From contig UQZC01000052.1 of the NCBI GenBank assembly GCA_900545505.1, positions 1 through 8,819 of the forward strand: 8,819 bases of DNA, written 5' to 3'. This document shows positions 1 to 6,606 of this stretch, one piece after another (position 1 is the first letter of the stretch; each line of letters opens with the position of its first letter). A model generated the notes under the pieces. The model saw only the letters and a program-made list of their open reading frames with translations, ran no database searches and was not told where the DNA came from. Position numbers and translations under genes: made by a program. Origin of the DNA: an uncultured Collinsella sp. Its GTDB lineage: Bacteria; Actinomycetota; Coriobacteriia; Coriobacteriales; Coriobacteriaceae.

Positions 1-837
1 ACTCGGCTGCGACAGATAGCGCTCGTCCAAAAAGGCCAGGGCGCGGTCCACGTCCAGGTCGCCGTAGAGCGTTATATAAGAGTTGGAAGGATTGTAGTGG
101 CGCGCGTGCGTGTCCAGGAACTGCTCGTAGGTGAGCGCGGGAATCGCGCGCGGGTCGCCACCGCTCTCGTGTGCATAGGCGGTGTCGGGGTAGAGCGCGG
201 CGTTGACGGCGTCGTCCAGCACACTCATGGGGTCGGACAGCGCACCCTTCATCTCGTTGAACACCACGCCGTTATAGCGCAGCGTGCCCTCGCGCAGGCT
301 CGCGGAGCCGCCGTCGCCCTCGCCCTCGACGCTCTCCGGCAGGTCCAGCTCGTAGTGCCAGCCCTCCTGCTCAAAAATGGTGGGCTTGGTATAGATGGCC
401 GGGTTGAACACCGCGTCCAGGTACACGTCCATCAGGTTGTACAGATCCTGCTCGTTGGTGGTGGCAACGGGGTAGATGGTCTTGTCGGGGTAGGTCATGG
501 CGTTGAGAAACGTCTGCATGGAGCTCTTGATCAGATCGACAAACGGCTCCTTGACGGGGAACTTAGCCGATCCGCACAGCACCGAGTGCTCAAGAATATG
601 GAACACGCCGGTGGAATCGGCCGGCGGCGTCTTAAAGCCAATGGCAAAGGCCTTGTTTTCGTCGTCGCATGCCAGGTACAGCAGGCGAGCGCCCGAGGCA
701 GTGTGTCGCAGCACGTAAGCGTCCGAGTCGAGCTCGGGCACGGTCTCGCGGCGCTCGACGGCAAAGCCGTGGCAGGTAGTGCCGGGCACCAGCAGTGTAG
801 CGGCTGCGGCGCGCGGGTCGGTTGAGGTGGTGGGCAT
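1..837 (-). CDS. M16C-family zinc metallopeptidase (presequence protease-like), N-terminal part
   Basis: Only the first 279 residues are present; the gene continues past the left edge. Full-length M16C proteins are about 950-1000 residues with two M16 halves, so this is the catalytic N-terminal domain. The inverted zinc motif HILEH is at residues 80-84 (zinc ligands H80 and H84, catalytic E83), within a GVFHILEHSVLCGS context typical of PreP/PITRM1-like enzymes. The third zinc ligand is probably E195 in VVFNEMKG. A short acidic, glycine-rich insert lies near residues 170-180. These peptidases degrade short unfolded peptides in a closed chamber; no signal peptide is visible, so cytoplasmic action is inferred. 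The start is set by AAGGAG at 845-850, seven bases before the ATG at 837. It is divergent from the AlbA_2 gene across a long repeat-rich gap. The family assignment is firm; the physiological substrate is unknown. Confidence 0.93.
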   Translation of the reverse strand, partial: MPTTSTDPRAAAATLLVPGTTCHGFAVERRETVPELDSDAYVLRHTASGARLLYLACDDENKAFAIGFKTPPADSTGVFHILEHSVLCGSAKFPVKEPFVDLIKSSMQTFLNAMTYPDKTIYPVATTNEQDLYNLMDVYLDAVFNPAIYTKPTIFEQEGWHYELDLPESVEGEGDGGSASLREGTLRYNGVVFNEMKGALSDPMSVLDDAVNAALYPDTAYAHESGGDPRAIPALTYEQFLDTHARHYNPSNSYITLYGDLDVDRALAFLDERYLSQPS

Positions 838-889
838 ATGCAGTCTCCTTTGACGCCCCAGCGGGAGCGAATCGAGTCGAATCCTCGAG

Positions 890-895
890 AGTATA
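890..895 (-). promoter_or_regulatory. Candidate -10 element of the M16C peptidase gene
   Basis: On the minus strand this reads TATACT, a good -10 hexamer, and would give a leader of about 45 bases before the ATG at 837. No convincing -35 hexamer is found at the usual distance, so the call rests on the -10 alone. Confidence 0.35.
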
Positions 896-1000
896 CCCAT
901 ATGGGGCCGCGACCCTGCGGCGAACTGGAGACGATGCAGCCGGATTGGGCATAGGTCCCGCGTGCCCGCCGCACGAGCGTGGAAAATTGGACACTCGCCA

Positions 1001-1075
1001 AACGAGAGTGGATATTCGGACGGACGAGCGAGGATTTCCGGATACCTATCGAACGAGAGTGGATATTTGGACGGA
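1001..1075 (+). repeat. Direct repeat pair, 24 bases, one mismatch
   Basis: The copies at 1001-1024 and 1052-1075 share AACGAGAGTGGATATT, then C or T, then GGACGGA, so they differ at one base in 24. Their starts are 51 bases apart. A more degenerate related stretch, GTGGAAAATTGGAC at 980-993, precedes them, and an inverted copy of the same unit forms the right arm of the long hairpin (1099-1119). Several orientations of one unit suggest a dispersed repeat family rather than a gene. Confidence 0.8.
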
Positions 1076-1151
1076 ATTTGCCGCAAAAGCCCCAAAAACC
1101 GTCCAAATATCCACTCTCGATATCCGACCGTCCGAAAATCCTCGCTCGTCC
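1022..1151. repeat. Long imperfect inverted repeat, 53-base arms around a 24-base loop
   Basis: The left arm is 1022-1074 and the right arm 1099-1151. The inner 21 bases (1054-1074 against 1099-1119) pair perfectly. An unpaired 11 x 11 segment follows. The outer 21 bases (1022-1042 against 1131-1151) pair with one mismatch. The loop is 1075-1098, ending in an A-rich run. No T-tract follows either arm and both flanking genes point away, so this is not a terminator. Reading frames stay open across it on both strands, but the encoded sequence is low-complexity repeat with no ribosome binding site. It could be a REP/BIME-like or MITE-like element, or the template for a structured RNA. No target-site duplication was seen. 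Confidence 0.8.
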
Positions 1152-1258
1152 ATCACTTGCGTATCTCTCGTCTCTCATTCGTCTCTAATATGAAAGATGA
1201 CAGGAAGATGAGAGAAAAATATGAGAGATAACTGAGCAGCAAAGAGACAGGCAATCAT

Positions 1259-1275
1259 GGTATTGTCTCAATACC
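1259..1275. promoter_or_regulatory. Perfect 7-bp dyad, candidate operator
   Basis: GGTATTG and CAATACC are exact reverse complements separated by TCT. The 17-bp dyad sits just upstream of a possible -35 hexamer at 1278-1283, a typical operator position. Regulator unknown. Confidence 0.5.
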
Positions 1276-1277
1276 GA

Positions 1278-1305
1278 TTGTTCTACCAGCAAAAATATGT
1301 ATAGA
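1278..1305 (+). promoter_or_regulatory. Possible sigma-70 promoter for the AlbA_2 gene
   Basis: TTGTTC at 1278-1283 is followed after 16 bases by TATAGA at 1300-1305. Both are partial matches. Transcription from here would start near 1312 and place the GAGAGATA array inside a long 5' leader. Confidence 0.3.
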
Positions 1306-1321
1306 TGAAGCAAATGGTAGA
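1282..1321. repeat. Inverted repeat TCTACCA / TGGTAGA flanking the possible -10
   Basis: TCTACCA at 1282-1288 is exactly complementary to TGGTAGA at 1315-1321. The 26-base interval contains the candidate -10 hexamer. It could be a protein-binding dyad or a weak hairpin; chance occurrence is possible at this arm length. Confidence 0.4.
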
Positions 1322-1327
1322 CATTCC

Positions 1328-1408
1328 ATCTCTATCTATCTCTTATCTCTAAGCCGAGAGATAGAGAGATAAATGAGAGATAATTACGAGAGATAACTGA
1401 GAGACGAG
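1328..1408 (+). repeat. Cluster of GAGAGATA-type motifs in both orientations
   Basis: Plus-strand copies begin near 1355 (CGAGAGATA), 1363 (AGAGAGATAAA), 1374 (TGAGAGATAAT), 1387 (CGAGAGATAAC) and 1398 (TGAGAGACGAG). Starts are 8-13 bases apart, near one helical turn for most. The opposite strand carries the same word within 1328-1350. TATCTCT at 1344-1350 and AGAGATA at 1357-1363 form a perfect 7-bp dyad around AAGCCG. Further copies lie upstream: TGAGAGATAACTGAG at 1222-1236, and TATCTCTCG at 1162-1170 in inverse orientation. CGAGAGATAACTGAG at 1387-1401 repeats the 1222 copy except for its first base. Confidence 0.75.
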
Positions 1409-1458
1409 GGAAATCTATCCGCGGCATTCTCTGCAGGACCGAGCGAAAGGACGTGCAG

Positions 1459-2925
1459 ATGAACGAAAACGAGCTGACCGGTCTGCTTGAGTCTTTAAGG
1501 CGTATGGGCTCGGATGATCTTAACGTCGAAGCGAAGGAGAGCGCCACGACGCTTTCCCGCGACGTGTGGGAAACGGTGAGCGCATTCGCGAACACTGCCG
1601 GCGGAACCATCGTGCTCGGAGTGAGTGAGCGCGCAGGTTTTGTCCCGGTTGAGAACTTCGAGACCGAGAAAGTGCTCAACCAATTCGTGGCGGGCATGGG
1701 CGATGCCGGCGGTCGCGGAAAGCTGGCCAATCCGCCCAAATACACCATTGAGCGCGTGGAGCTCCAGGGCACCGTGGTTCTGGTCATCACGATTGAGGAG
1801 CTCGACCCGTCGAGCAAGCCTTGTTATGTCATAGAGCGGGGCGCCCAGGGCGGCAGCTACAAGCGCATCGATGACAAAGATGTGCCGCTTTCATCGACCG
1901 AGGTGCTCGCATTGGCGTCATGCGGTCGAGCGACTCCGAGCGATCGGGACGCGGTGGCGGGTGCGGGCGCGGACAATCTCGACGAGACGCTGGTTCACCG
2001 TACGATAGATCGGGCTTTCTCGTTGACGCCCCGGGCAATGCGCGGCGCGCCGGACAAACAAACGAAGCTGGAGCGCCTAAATATCCTTGATTCCCAGGGC
2101 AATGTCACCAAGGCTGGACTCCTAGTTGTGGGCACCTACCCTCAGCAGTTCTATCCCAAGCTCTTCATTGACGTGGCTGTCCATGCGGGAACTCAGAAGG
2201 GCATGGCGGGGTCGCTGAGGTTCATGGACCGCACAATCTGTGAGGGAACGTTGGGCGAAATGATCTCGGATGCCGTCGCAGCCGTCGCCAAGAATTTGCG
2301 TCGCATCTCGACCGTCCAAGGCGTCTCGCGTGTCGACTCGCTGGAGATTCCCGAGGAGGTTCTGCGCGAGGCAATCGCCAACGCCGTAATCCATCGAGAA
2401 TACGGGGATCGGTTCTGTGGACAATCGATTGCCGTCGACGTCTTTGACGATCGTGTCGAGGTGACGAATCCTGGCGGCCTTTACGGGGGAAAGACTCGCG
2501 AGAACTTGTTTGACGGCAGCTCCCGATGCCGTAACGCGACGCTCGTGAAACTCATGTCGATTGTCCCGCTGCCGGATGGCGCAGGTTCGCCGGCTGAGGG
2601 CAATGGCTCGGGCATCCCGATGATGATCGATGCCATGCGCGCGCATGGTCTGGCCGAGCCCCTGTTCTGCCCGGGGTTCGATCGGTTCAAGGTCGTACTT
2701 TACCGTTCAAAGATCGAGCCGGTCAATCATGGCGGGGGCTTAATTGTGACGGCACTCAAACACTACGGCGAGCTGGGGACGCGTGAGCTGGCAGAACGCA
2801 CGGGGCTTACAATTTCCCAGGTTAGGTCGCGCGTCAACGCGCTCATTGCTCAAGGCGAGCTTGAGCCCACGGCGCCGGCGACGAGCCGCAACCGCAAGTA
2901 TCGACTGTCAGAGCGCGTGGAATAA
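1459..2925 (+). CDS. AlbA_2 domain / divergent ATPase / winged-helix protein
   Basis: The product is 488 residues. Residues about 8-145 form an AlbA_2 (formerly AAA_4, Schlafen-like) domain, with VEAKES at 23-28 and FANTAGGTIVLGV at 43-55. Residues about 300-410 match the C-terminal GHKL-type ATPase region (HATPase_c_4) often fused to it: EAIANAVIHREY at 304-315, TNPGGL at 336-341 and the glycine-rich GNGSGIPMM at 381-389. Residues about 425-485 form a winged helix-turn-helix, with recognition helix near TISQVRSRVNALIAQGEL. Such proteins are annotated as putative ATP-binding transcriptional regulators; their biochemistry is poorly known. A GTG lies in frame at 1453, but AAAGG at 1446-1450 is only two bases before it and eight before the ATG at 1459, so ATG is preferred. 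The gene is monocistronic and preceded by an elaborate motif array. Domain calls are firm; function is inferred. Confidence 0.9.
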   Translation: MNENELTGLLESLRRMGSDDLNVEAKESATTLSRDVWETVSAFANTAGGTIVLGVSERAGFVPVENFETEKVLNQFVAGMGDAGGRGKLANPPKYTIERVELQGTVVLVITIEELDPSSKPCYVIERGAQGGSYKRIDDKDVPLSSTEVLALASCGRATPSDRDAVAGAGADNLDETLVHRTIDRAFSLTPRAMRGAPDKQTKLERLNILDSQGNVTKAGLLVVGTYPQQFYPKLFIDVAVHAGTQKGMAGSLRFMDRTICEGTLGEMISDAVAAVAKNLRRISTVQGVSRVDSLEIPEEVLREAIANAVIHREYGDRFCGQSIAVDVFDDRVEVTNPGGLYGGKTRENLFDGSSRCRNATLVKLMSIVPLPDGAGSPAEGNGSGIPMMIDAMRAHGLAEPLFCPGFDRFKVVLYRSKIEPVNHGGGLIVTALKHYGELGTRELAERTGLTISQVRSRVNALIAQGELEPTAPATSRNRKYRLSERVE

Positions 2926-2930
2926 ATGCG

Positions 2931-2979
2931 TTAGTGGACGAGGCGACCCAATAATCGACCCTCGATTGGCGCCCACTAA
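2931..2979. terminator. Nested inverted repeats between convergent genes, candidate bidirectional terminator
   Basis: TTAGTGG at 2931-2937 pairs exactly with CCACTAA at 2973-2979. Inside are two competing stems, AATCGA/TCGATT (2953-2958 and 2962-2967) and CCAAT/ATTGG (2948-2952 and 2965-2969). It lies six bases past the AlbA_2 stop and before the end of the convergent gene. There is no T-tract, so it is not a canonical intrinsic terminator. Confidence 0.35.
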
Positions 2980-3025
2980 GGTTAAGCGGTTGTTGCCCAG
3001 TTGACGGTGATGCTAAAGACTCGGC

Positions 3026-3517
3026 TTACGCCGGCATGGCCCCGAACCCGTCTATCAAGAACAGCCTAAGAACCAACTTGATGACATTTCCCGGTTTGAC
3101 TTCAGCCGTGCCAAAGACGCTGCGCTCGGCGAGCTCGCTGCAGTATGCGTAGATGTCGCGGATAAGGTCCGCGCCCGAAAGCGTAAACATGTAGCCTGCG
3201 TCCGAAAGCGCATTGGGCGCGGCGGGCAACTTGGCCATGTGGCAGAACGTTTGCAGGTCGGGCGCCATAACATTTTGGTAGTCGAGGTGGCCGCTGGCAT
3301 CCTGCTCGGCAAGCTCCAATTGGCGCACAAAATCCAGCGCCGCCGCTAACACAAAGCTCGGCGTAGGCGCATTGACGTCCTGAGTGGTCGCCACAAGCCT
3401 GCCCGCCGCCTGCGTGACAAGCCAAGCGACCTCGCGCTGGCAACGCACGGCCTTGCGCGTTACCGGCTTGATGGACGAAGAAGAAACGCTCCCCTTAGGC
3501 GGATTCGAAGCAGCCAT
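3026..3517 (-). CDS. Hypothetical protein, 163 residues
   Basis: I do not recognise this family. The first 20 or so residues are serine/lysine-rich and probably disordered. The rest looks mostly helical and soluble, with aliphatic segments such as SFVLAAALDFVRQLELAE near 54-71 and a hydrophobic C-terminus (NVIKLVLRLFLIDGFG, 144-159). There is no signal peptide, and no metal or nucleotide motif stands out; three scattered cysteines (C26, C92, C126) show no CxxC pattern. The frame stays open upstream to 3826 inside the methyltransferase, but the ATG at 3517 has GGGAGG (3523-3528) five to six bases before it and lies beyond the methyltransferase stop, so it is the likely start. Codon use matches the GC-rich neighbours, consistent with a genuine gene. 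It follows the methyltransferase on the same strand after a 125-base gap, which holds its own possible -10. Confidence 0.75.
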   Translation of the reverse strand: MAASNPPKGSVSSSSIKPVTRKAVRCQREVAWLVTQAAGRLVATTQDVNAPTPSFVLAAALDFVRQLELAEQDASGHLDYQNVMAPDLQTFCHMAKLPAAPNALSDAGYMFTLSGADLIRDIYAYCSELAERSVFGTAEVKPGNVIKLVLRLFLIDGFGAMPA

Positions 3518-3574
3518 AAGACCCTCCCATGAACAATCCGGCCCAACAAGCCCGGATGAAACACGTGCTACATC

Positions 3575-3580
3575 AGTATA
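3575..3580 (-). promoter_or_regulatory. Candidate -10 element of the 163-residue hypothetical gene
   Basis: The minus strand reads TATACT here, about 58 bases before the ATG at 3517. It is the same hexamer as the candidate -10 of the M16C peptidase gene. No good -35 is seen. It suggests transcription independent of the upstream methyltransferase gene. Confidence 0.35.
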
Positions 3581-3642
3581 CAGGGGAGTGGGGTGGAAAA
3601 ACGGGGTCGACAGCGTGAACTGCCGGCTCCGGATTGCTTGCC

Positions 3643-4905
3643 TTAGAGGCCGTACACTTCGACCATAGCTTCGCCAATGCGATGGGGCACGCCGGTGACG
3701 AGTGCGTTGCCCATGCAGAAGGCCCGATGGCCGTCGGTCATGCCCGTATCGGTCCAACCTTTCGGGAATCCCTGAAGCTGATCGAGCTCGTCGGGAACAA
3801 GACGGCGGAAACGGCCATCGGGACATTCGATGACGTGCTTGAAGCGGCTCGCTCCCGTGCCGCCTTCTCCTGTGAGGATGGTGCGGCTCGGCTTGTCGGT
3901 GGCATCCGGGAAGCTCATGGCTCCCTCGGAATACGTGTACGTAAAGCCTGTCTTTTTGTTAGTGCGCTCTTCGCGCTTGCTGCCCTTAAGGTAGCGCCAG
4001 TCGGGAAGCTTTTCGTCGGAGATGTAGAACTGCTCCGGGACATCAGCCTCGTCGACAAGCACGTCGCCAAGCACGTGGCGCTCACCGTGATAGTCCTCGG
4101 CAAAGTCGCAGGTCAGAACATGACAGCCCTGCATGACGCCAGCATTCTTGAATTGAGAGGTCTTTTGGCCGACGCCAAAACGAGTTGAGTTCTCGTAGGG
4201 GTCGGGCAAAACGTCGAGCTCGGACATCTCGTCGGGATAGATGGCGGGGAAGGCTTTAGCCATGACGCCGTTGTGCATGCGATTAACGAGATCAACCTTG
4301 CCAGCGTCCTTTTCGCAGAAGATATAAACACGCTTGCGACGCTGGGGGAAACCGTATTCGGCAGAGTTGACCACGCGCCATTCGACCGTGTAGTCGAGGT
4401 CGGCAAGACAGCTTAGAATGATGGCGAAGTCGCGACCGCGTTGAGACGCGGGCGACTTGAGCAGGCGGTCGACGTTCTCAAAGAGACCGAACTTGGGCTT
4501 CTTCATTTCGAGGAAGTGATAGATGTCCCACCAAAGGACGCCCTTCTTGCCCTCGATGCCGTGTGCCTGATTGAGCGGACGCGCGACAGAGTAGTCTTGG
4601 CAGGGGAAACCGCCAACAACCATTTGGACATCGGGGATTTCGATTTCTTTCGCCTCGGCCTGCTCCAGGACCTTATTGATGTCTTCGTTGACGACGGAAT
4701 CATTGCCGAAGCGATCCATGTAGCAACGGGCCGCGAACTGACGCGCCTTGGTTCCGGGCGGCTCCCACTGATTGGCCCAAATGGTGCGGAAGGGGCCGGC
4801 GGGCTTCATATAAAACTCGGGATGGCGAGGGTCGGCATAGCCTTCGAGACCCAAACGAAATCCACCGACGCCCGCAAAAAGCTCGGCAATATTAATCTCA
4901 GACAC
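3643..4905 (-). CDS. Type II DNA (cytosine-5) methyltransferase
   Basis: The product is 420 residues and carries the ordered motifs of C5-cytosine methyltransferases. Motif I is LFAGVGGFRLGL (9-20, S-adenosylmethionine binding). Motif IV is GGFPCQ (98-103), with catalytic C102. Motif VI is ENV (143-145), motif VIII QRRKRVYIF (188-196), motif IX RRLVPDELDQLQGFP (367-381) and motif X GNALVTGV (399-406). The variable target-recognition region spans about 200-365. It transfers a methyl group to C5 of cytosine in its site and protects the host from the divergent endonuclease. Because that enzyme is Sau3AI-like, the predicted site is GATC with the cytosine modified, as for M.Sau3AI (about 412 residues). 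A longer frame opens with TTG at 4968, but the GTG at 4905 has GGAGA just before it and starts shortly before motif I, so GTG is preferred. All catalytic motifs are intact. Confidence 0.93.
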   Translation of the reverse strand: MSEINIAELFAGVGGFRLGLEGYADPRHPEFYMKPAGPFRTIWANQWEPPGTKARQFAARCYMDRFGNDSVVNEDINKVLEQAEAKEIEIPDVQMVVGGFPCQDYSVARPLNQAHGIEGKKGVLWWDIYHFLEMKKPKFGLFENVDRLLKSPASQRGRDFAIILSCLADLDYTVEWRVVNSAEYGFPQRRKRVYIFCEKDAGKVDLVNRMHNGVMAKAFPAIYPDEMSELDVLPDPYENSTRFGVGQKTSQFKNAGVMQGCHVLTCDFAEDYHGERHVLGDVLVDEADVPEQFYISDEKLPDWRYLKGSKREERTNKKTGFTYTYSEGAMSFPDATDKPSRTILTGEGGTGASRFKHVIECPDGRFRRLVPDELDQLQGFPKGWTDTGMTDGHRAFCMGNALVTGVPHRIGEAMVEVYGL

Positions 4906-5045
4906 GTTTCTCCAATCGCTGCTGTGTCCGGTTATGGTGGTCACAACAATAACCGATCGAGGGGACAATCAAGACCTCAATTTTCTGGGCGTTAGTAGTT
5001 GCTCTGAACTACCATGAGGTTAGTTGCGAGTTTCGGAGGTATCCC
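4906..5045. promoter_or_regulatory. Shared divergent promoter region of the restriction-modification pair, with one GATC
   Basis: These 140 bases must hold the promoters of both genes, but no convincing -35/-10 pair is seen on either strand. One GATC occurs, at 4955-4958 inside CGATCGA. GTAGTT (4995-5000) and AACTAC (5007-5012) form a 6-bp dyad, and TAGTTGC is repeated at 4996-5002 and 5021-5027. GGAGG at 5035-5039 is the endonuclease ribosome binding site, six bases before its GTG. No controller (C) protein gene is present, so control may come from methylation of the GATC or from promoter interference; both are inferences. Confidence 0.55.
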
Positions 5046-6551
5046 GTGTCTAAGAAGCGCCTCGATTTCAAGCGCATGCTTGACGATACTGATTTTTCTG
5101 ACCCCTCAAGTATTGAGCGCTATGCTGCCAATCTCGATGGCATGACGTTCCGCGATATTCTCGAGCTCGGTATTGCTCCGGAGGGGGAGAGTGCGCCCAA
5201 GGACTTTGGCTCCAAGAAGTACAAAGGCGGTATGGGCACTCTTATCGAAGAACGTTACTTTGGCTACAAGGCCAATAGTGACGATCGCCCTGACTTTCCC
5301 GAGGCGGGCGTTGAGCTCAAGGCAACGTGTTTTGATGTGCTCAAGAACGGCCGGAAGTCTGCTGGCGAGCGCCTTGTCCTGACCATGATTCCTTATGACC
5401 GACCTGTTTCGCTCGACTACGACAGTTCTCACCTCAAGACCAAGCTCAGCAATATCCTGTTGATTTACTACGGCCGAGATCGTTCCATCGATAAATACGA
5501 CCAACGCATTGAGCGTGCGGTCATGGTTCGTCTGCCCGAAGAGGACATGAAAATCATTCGCGCCGACTACGAGAAGATCATTTCCTATATTCAGGATGGC
5601 CGTGCGGACGAGCTTTCAGAAGGCATGACGACTTATCTGGGTGCTTGCACGAAGGGCGCAACTGAGGCCACAATGTGGGCGGACCAGTATTATGAATACT
5701 TCAATACCGATACGGGCGAGATTGAGCGCCATCGCGCAAAGCGTCGCGCCTTTTCCCTCAAGCGCTCGTATATGGACTATGTGCTCCATACTTATGTCCT
5801 CGGTGCTCCGCGAGTCGGGGAGAGCATTGTTCAGGACGATGGCAAGTCTATCGATTTCGAAAGTTACGTAACTGGACTTATCGAGCGCCATTACGGTGAG
5901 ACCGATCGTCAAATTGCCGAACAGTATGGACTGGAGTACACGGGCAATAAGGCGCAGTGGACAACGCTCGTTTATCGTATGCTCGGAATCAAAAACAATG
6001 CTGCCGAGGAATTCGTCAAGGCAGGCATTTCCGTCCGAACTGTTCGAGTTAACAACAGGGGGCACATCGAACAGGCTATGTCGTTCCCACCGTTTGAGTT
6101 CAAGCGTTTGATTGAAGAAGACTGGGAGACGTCGCCTCTTCATGCGTGCCTTGAGACCAATCGCTTTTTCTTCGTTGTGTTCCGTGAGGACCACGATGGC
6201 GTGCTGCGTCTCGATCGTTGTTTGTTCTGGGCAATGGGAGAAAACGAAATCGAAGGCCCAGCGAAAGCTTGTTGGGATGAGACGCGAAAGGTAATACGTG
6301 AGGGCGTTGAGCTCAATCCGTATCGGGATGCGAGCGGAAAGCTCAAAGTGACTAACAATCTGCCCGGTATGGCGGACAATCCAATTGTTCACGTTCGCCC
6401 GCATACGTCAAAAGCGGCTTACAAGTTTGCCGATGGAACAGAGATCGGTGACATCGCAAGGAATGCTTACGAACTGCCCGACGGGCGCTGGATGACGAAG
6501 CAATCGTTCTGGTTCAACAAGGGCTACCTGGAGCATATTCTGGGGCTGTAG
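5046..6551 (+). CDS. Sau3AI/MutH-family type II restriction endonuclease
   Basis: The product is 501 residues, close to Sau3AI (489). The N-terminal domain (about 30-250) has the MutH/Sau3AI active site: GGMGTLIEERYFG (61-73) with E68/E69, then D83 in RPDFPEAG and E90-L-K92, the metal-binding D...ExK triad. The C-terminal half (about 260-501) resembles the second, non-catalytic MutH-like domain of Sau3AI, with NNLPGMADNPIVHVRPH (437-453) and LPDGRWMTKQSFWFNKGY (477-494) typical of the family. Sau3AI cuts before GATC, using the second domain to bind another site; both properties are predicted here by homology. The start is GTG, supported by GGAGG at 5035-5039. The gene is divergent from its cognate methyltransferase, and both start with GTG. 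It looks somewhat less GC-rich than its neighbours, consistent with acquisition by transfer. No frameshift or missing catalytic residue is seen. Confidence 0.93.
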   Translation: MSKKRLDFKRMLDDTDFSDPSSIERYAANLDGMTFRDILELGIAPEGESAPKDFGSKKYKGGMGTLIEERYFGYKANSDDRPDFPEAGVELKATCFDVLKNGRKSAGERLVLTMIPYDRPVSLDYDSSHLKTKLSNILLIYYGRDRSIDKYDQRIERAVMVRLPEEDMKIIRADYEKIISYIQDGRADELSEGMTTYLGACTKGATEATMWADQYYEYFNTDTGEIERHRAKRRAFSLKRSYMDYVLHTYVLGAPRVGESIVQDDGKSIDFESYVTGLIERHYGETDRQIAEQYGLEYTGNKAQWTTLVYRMLGIKNNAAEEFVKAGISVRTVRVNNRGHIEQAMSFPPFEFKRLIEEDWETSPLHACLETNRFFFVVFREDHDGVLRLDRCLFWAMGENEIEGPAKACWDETRKVIREGVELNPYRDASGKLKVTNNLPGMADNPIVHVRPHTSKAAYKFADGTEIGDIARNAYELPDGRWMTKQSFWFNKGYLEHILGL

Positions 6552-6606
6552 CGTTTCGAGATTATTTAACAATCAACCCCTGCTCCTCGATACCTCGATG
6601 TTGCCC

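Larger units (their letters stand above)
1161..1452 (+). promoter_or_regulatory. Repeat- and dyad-rich control region upstream of the AlbA_2 gene
   Basis: This gene-free stretch is AT-rich and strongly strand-biased: pyrimidine-rich near 1161-1188 and 1328-1350, purine-rich near 1190-1250 and 1355-1410. It contains repeated GAGAGATA-type words in both orientations, two clear dyads and a possible sigma-70 promoter, itemised separately. The position immediately before the AlbA_2 gene suggests transcriptional control of that gene. The winged-helix C-terminus of the product makes autoregulation a reasonable guess, but this is inferred from arrangement alone. Confidence 0.55.

Noticed and set aside
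97..825. 242-residue plus-strand open frame
   Set aside because: It is the antisense shadow of the M16C peptidase, which has the catalytic HILEH motif and a proper start.
1001..1119. Possible short CRISPR array
   Set aside because: There are only two direct copies and one inverted copy, the intervening 27 bases are part of a larger palindrome, and no cas gene is present.
531..1231. Long open frames on both strands across the repeat element
   Set aside because: They are low-complexity products of the repeats, lack ribosome binding sites, and the minus-strand frame 531-1178 overlaps the M16C peptidase in another frame.
1190..1231. Thirteen-codon open frame from ATG to TAA
   Set aside because: It has no clear ribosome binding site, and its end coincides with the repeated GAGAGATAA word, so it is explained by the motif array.
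3518..3826. N-terminal extension of the 163-residue protein
   Set aside because: It would overlap the methyltransferase coding sequence in another frame, while a strong ribosome binding site precedes the ATG at 3517.
4906..4968. Longer methyltransferase start at TTG 4968
   Set aside because: The extra 21 residues precede the conserved motif I start and no ribosome binding site supports TTG; GTG at 4905 has GGAGA just upstream.
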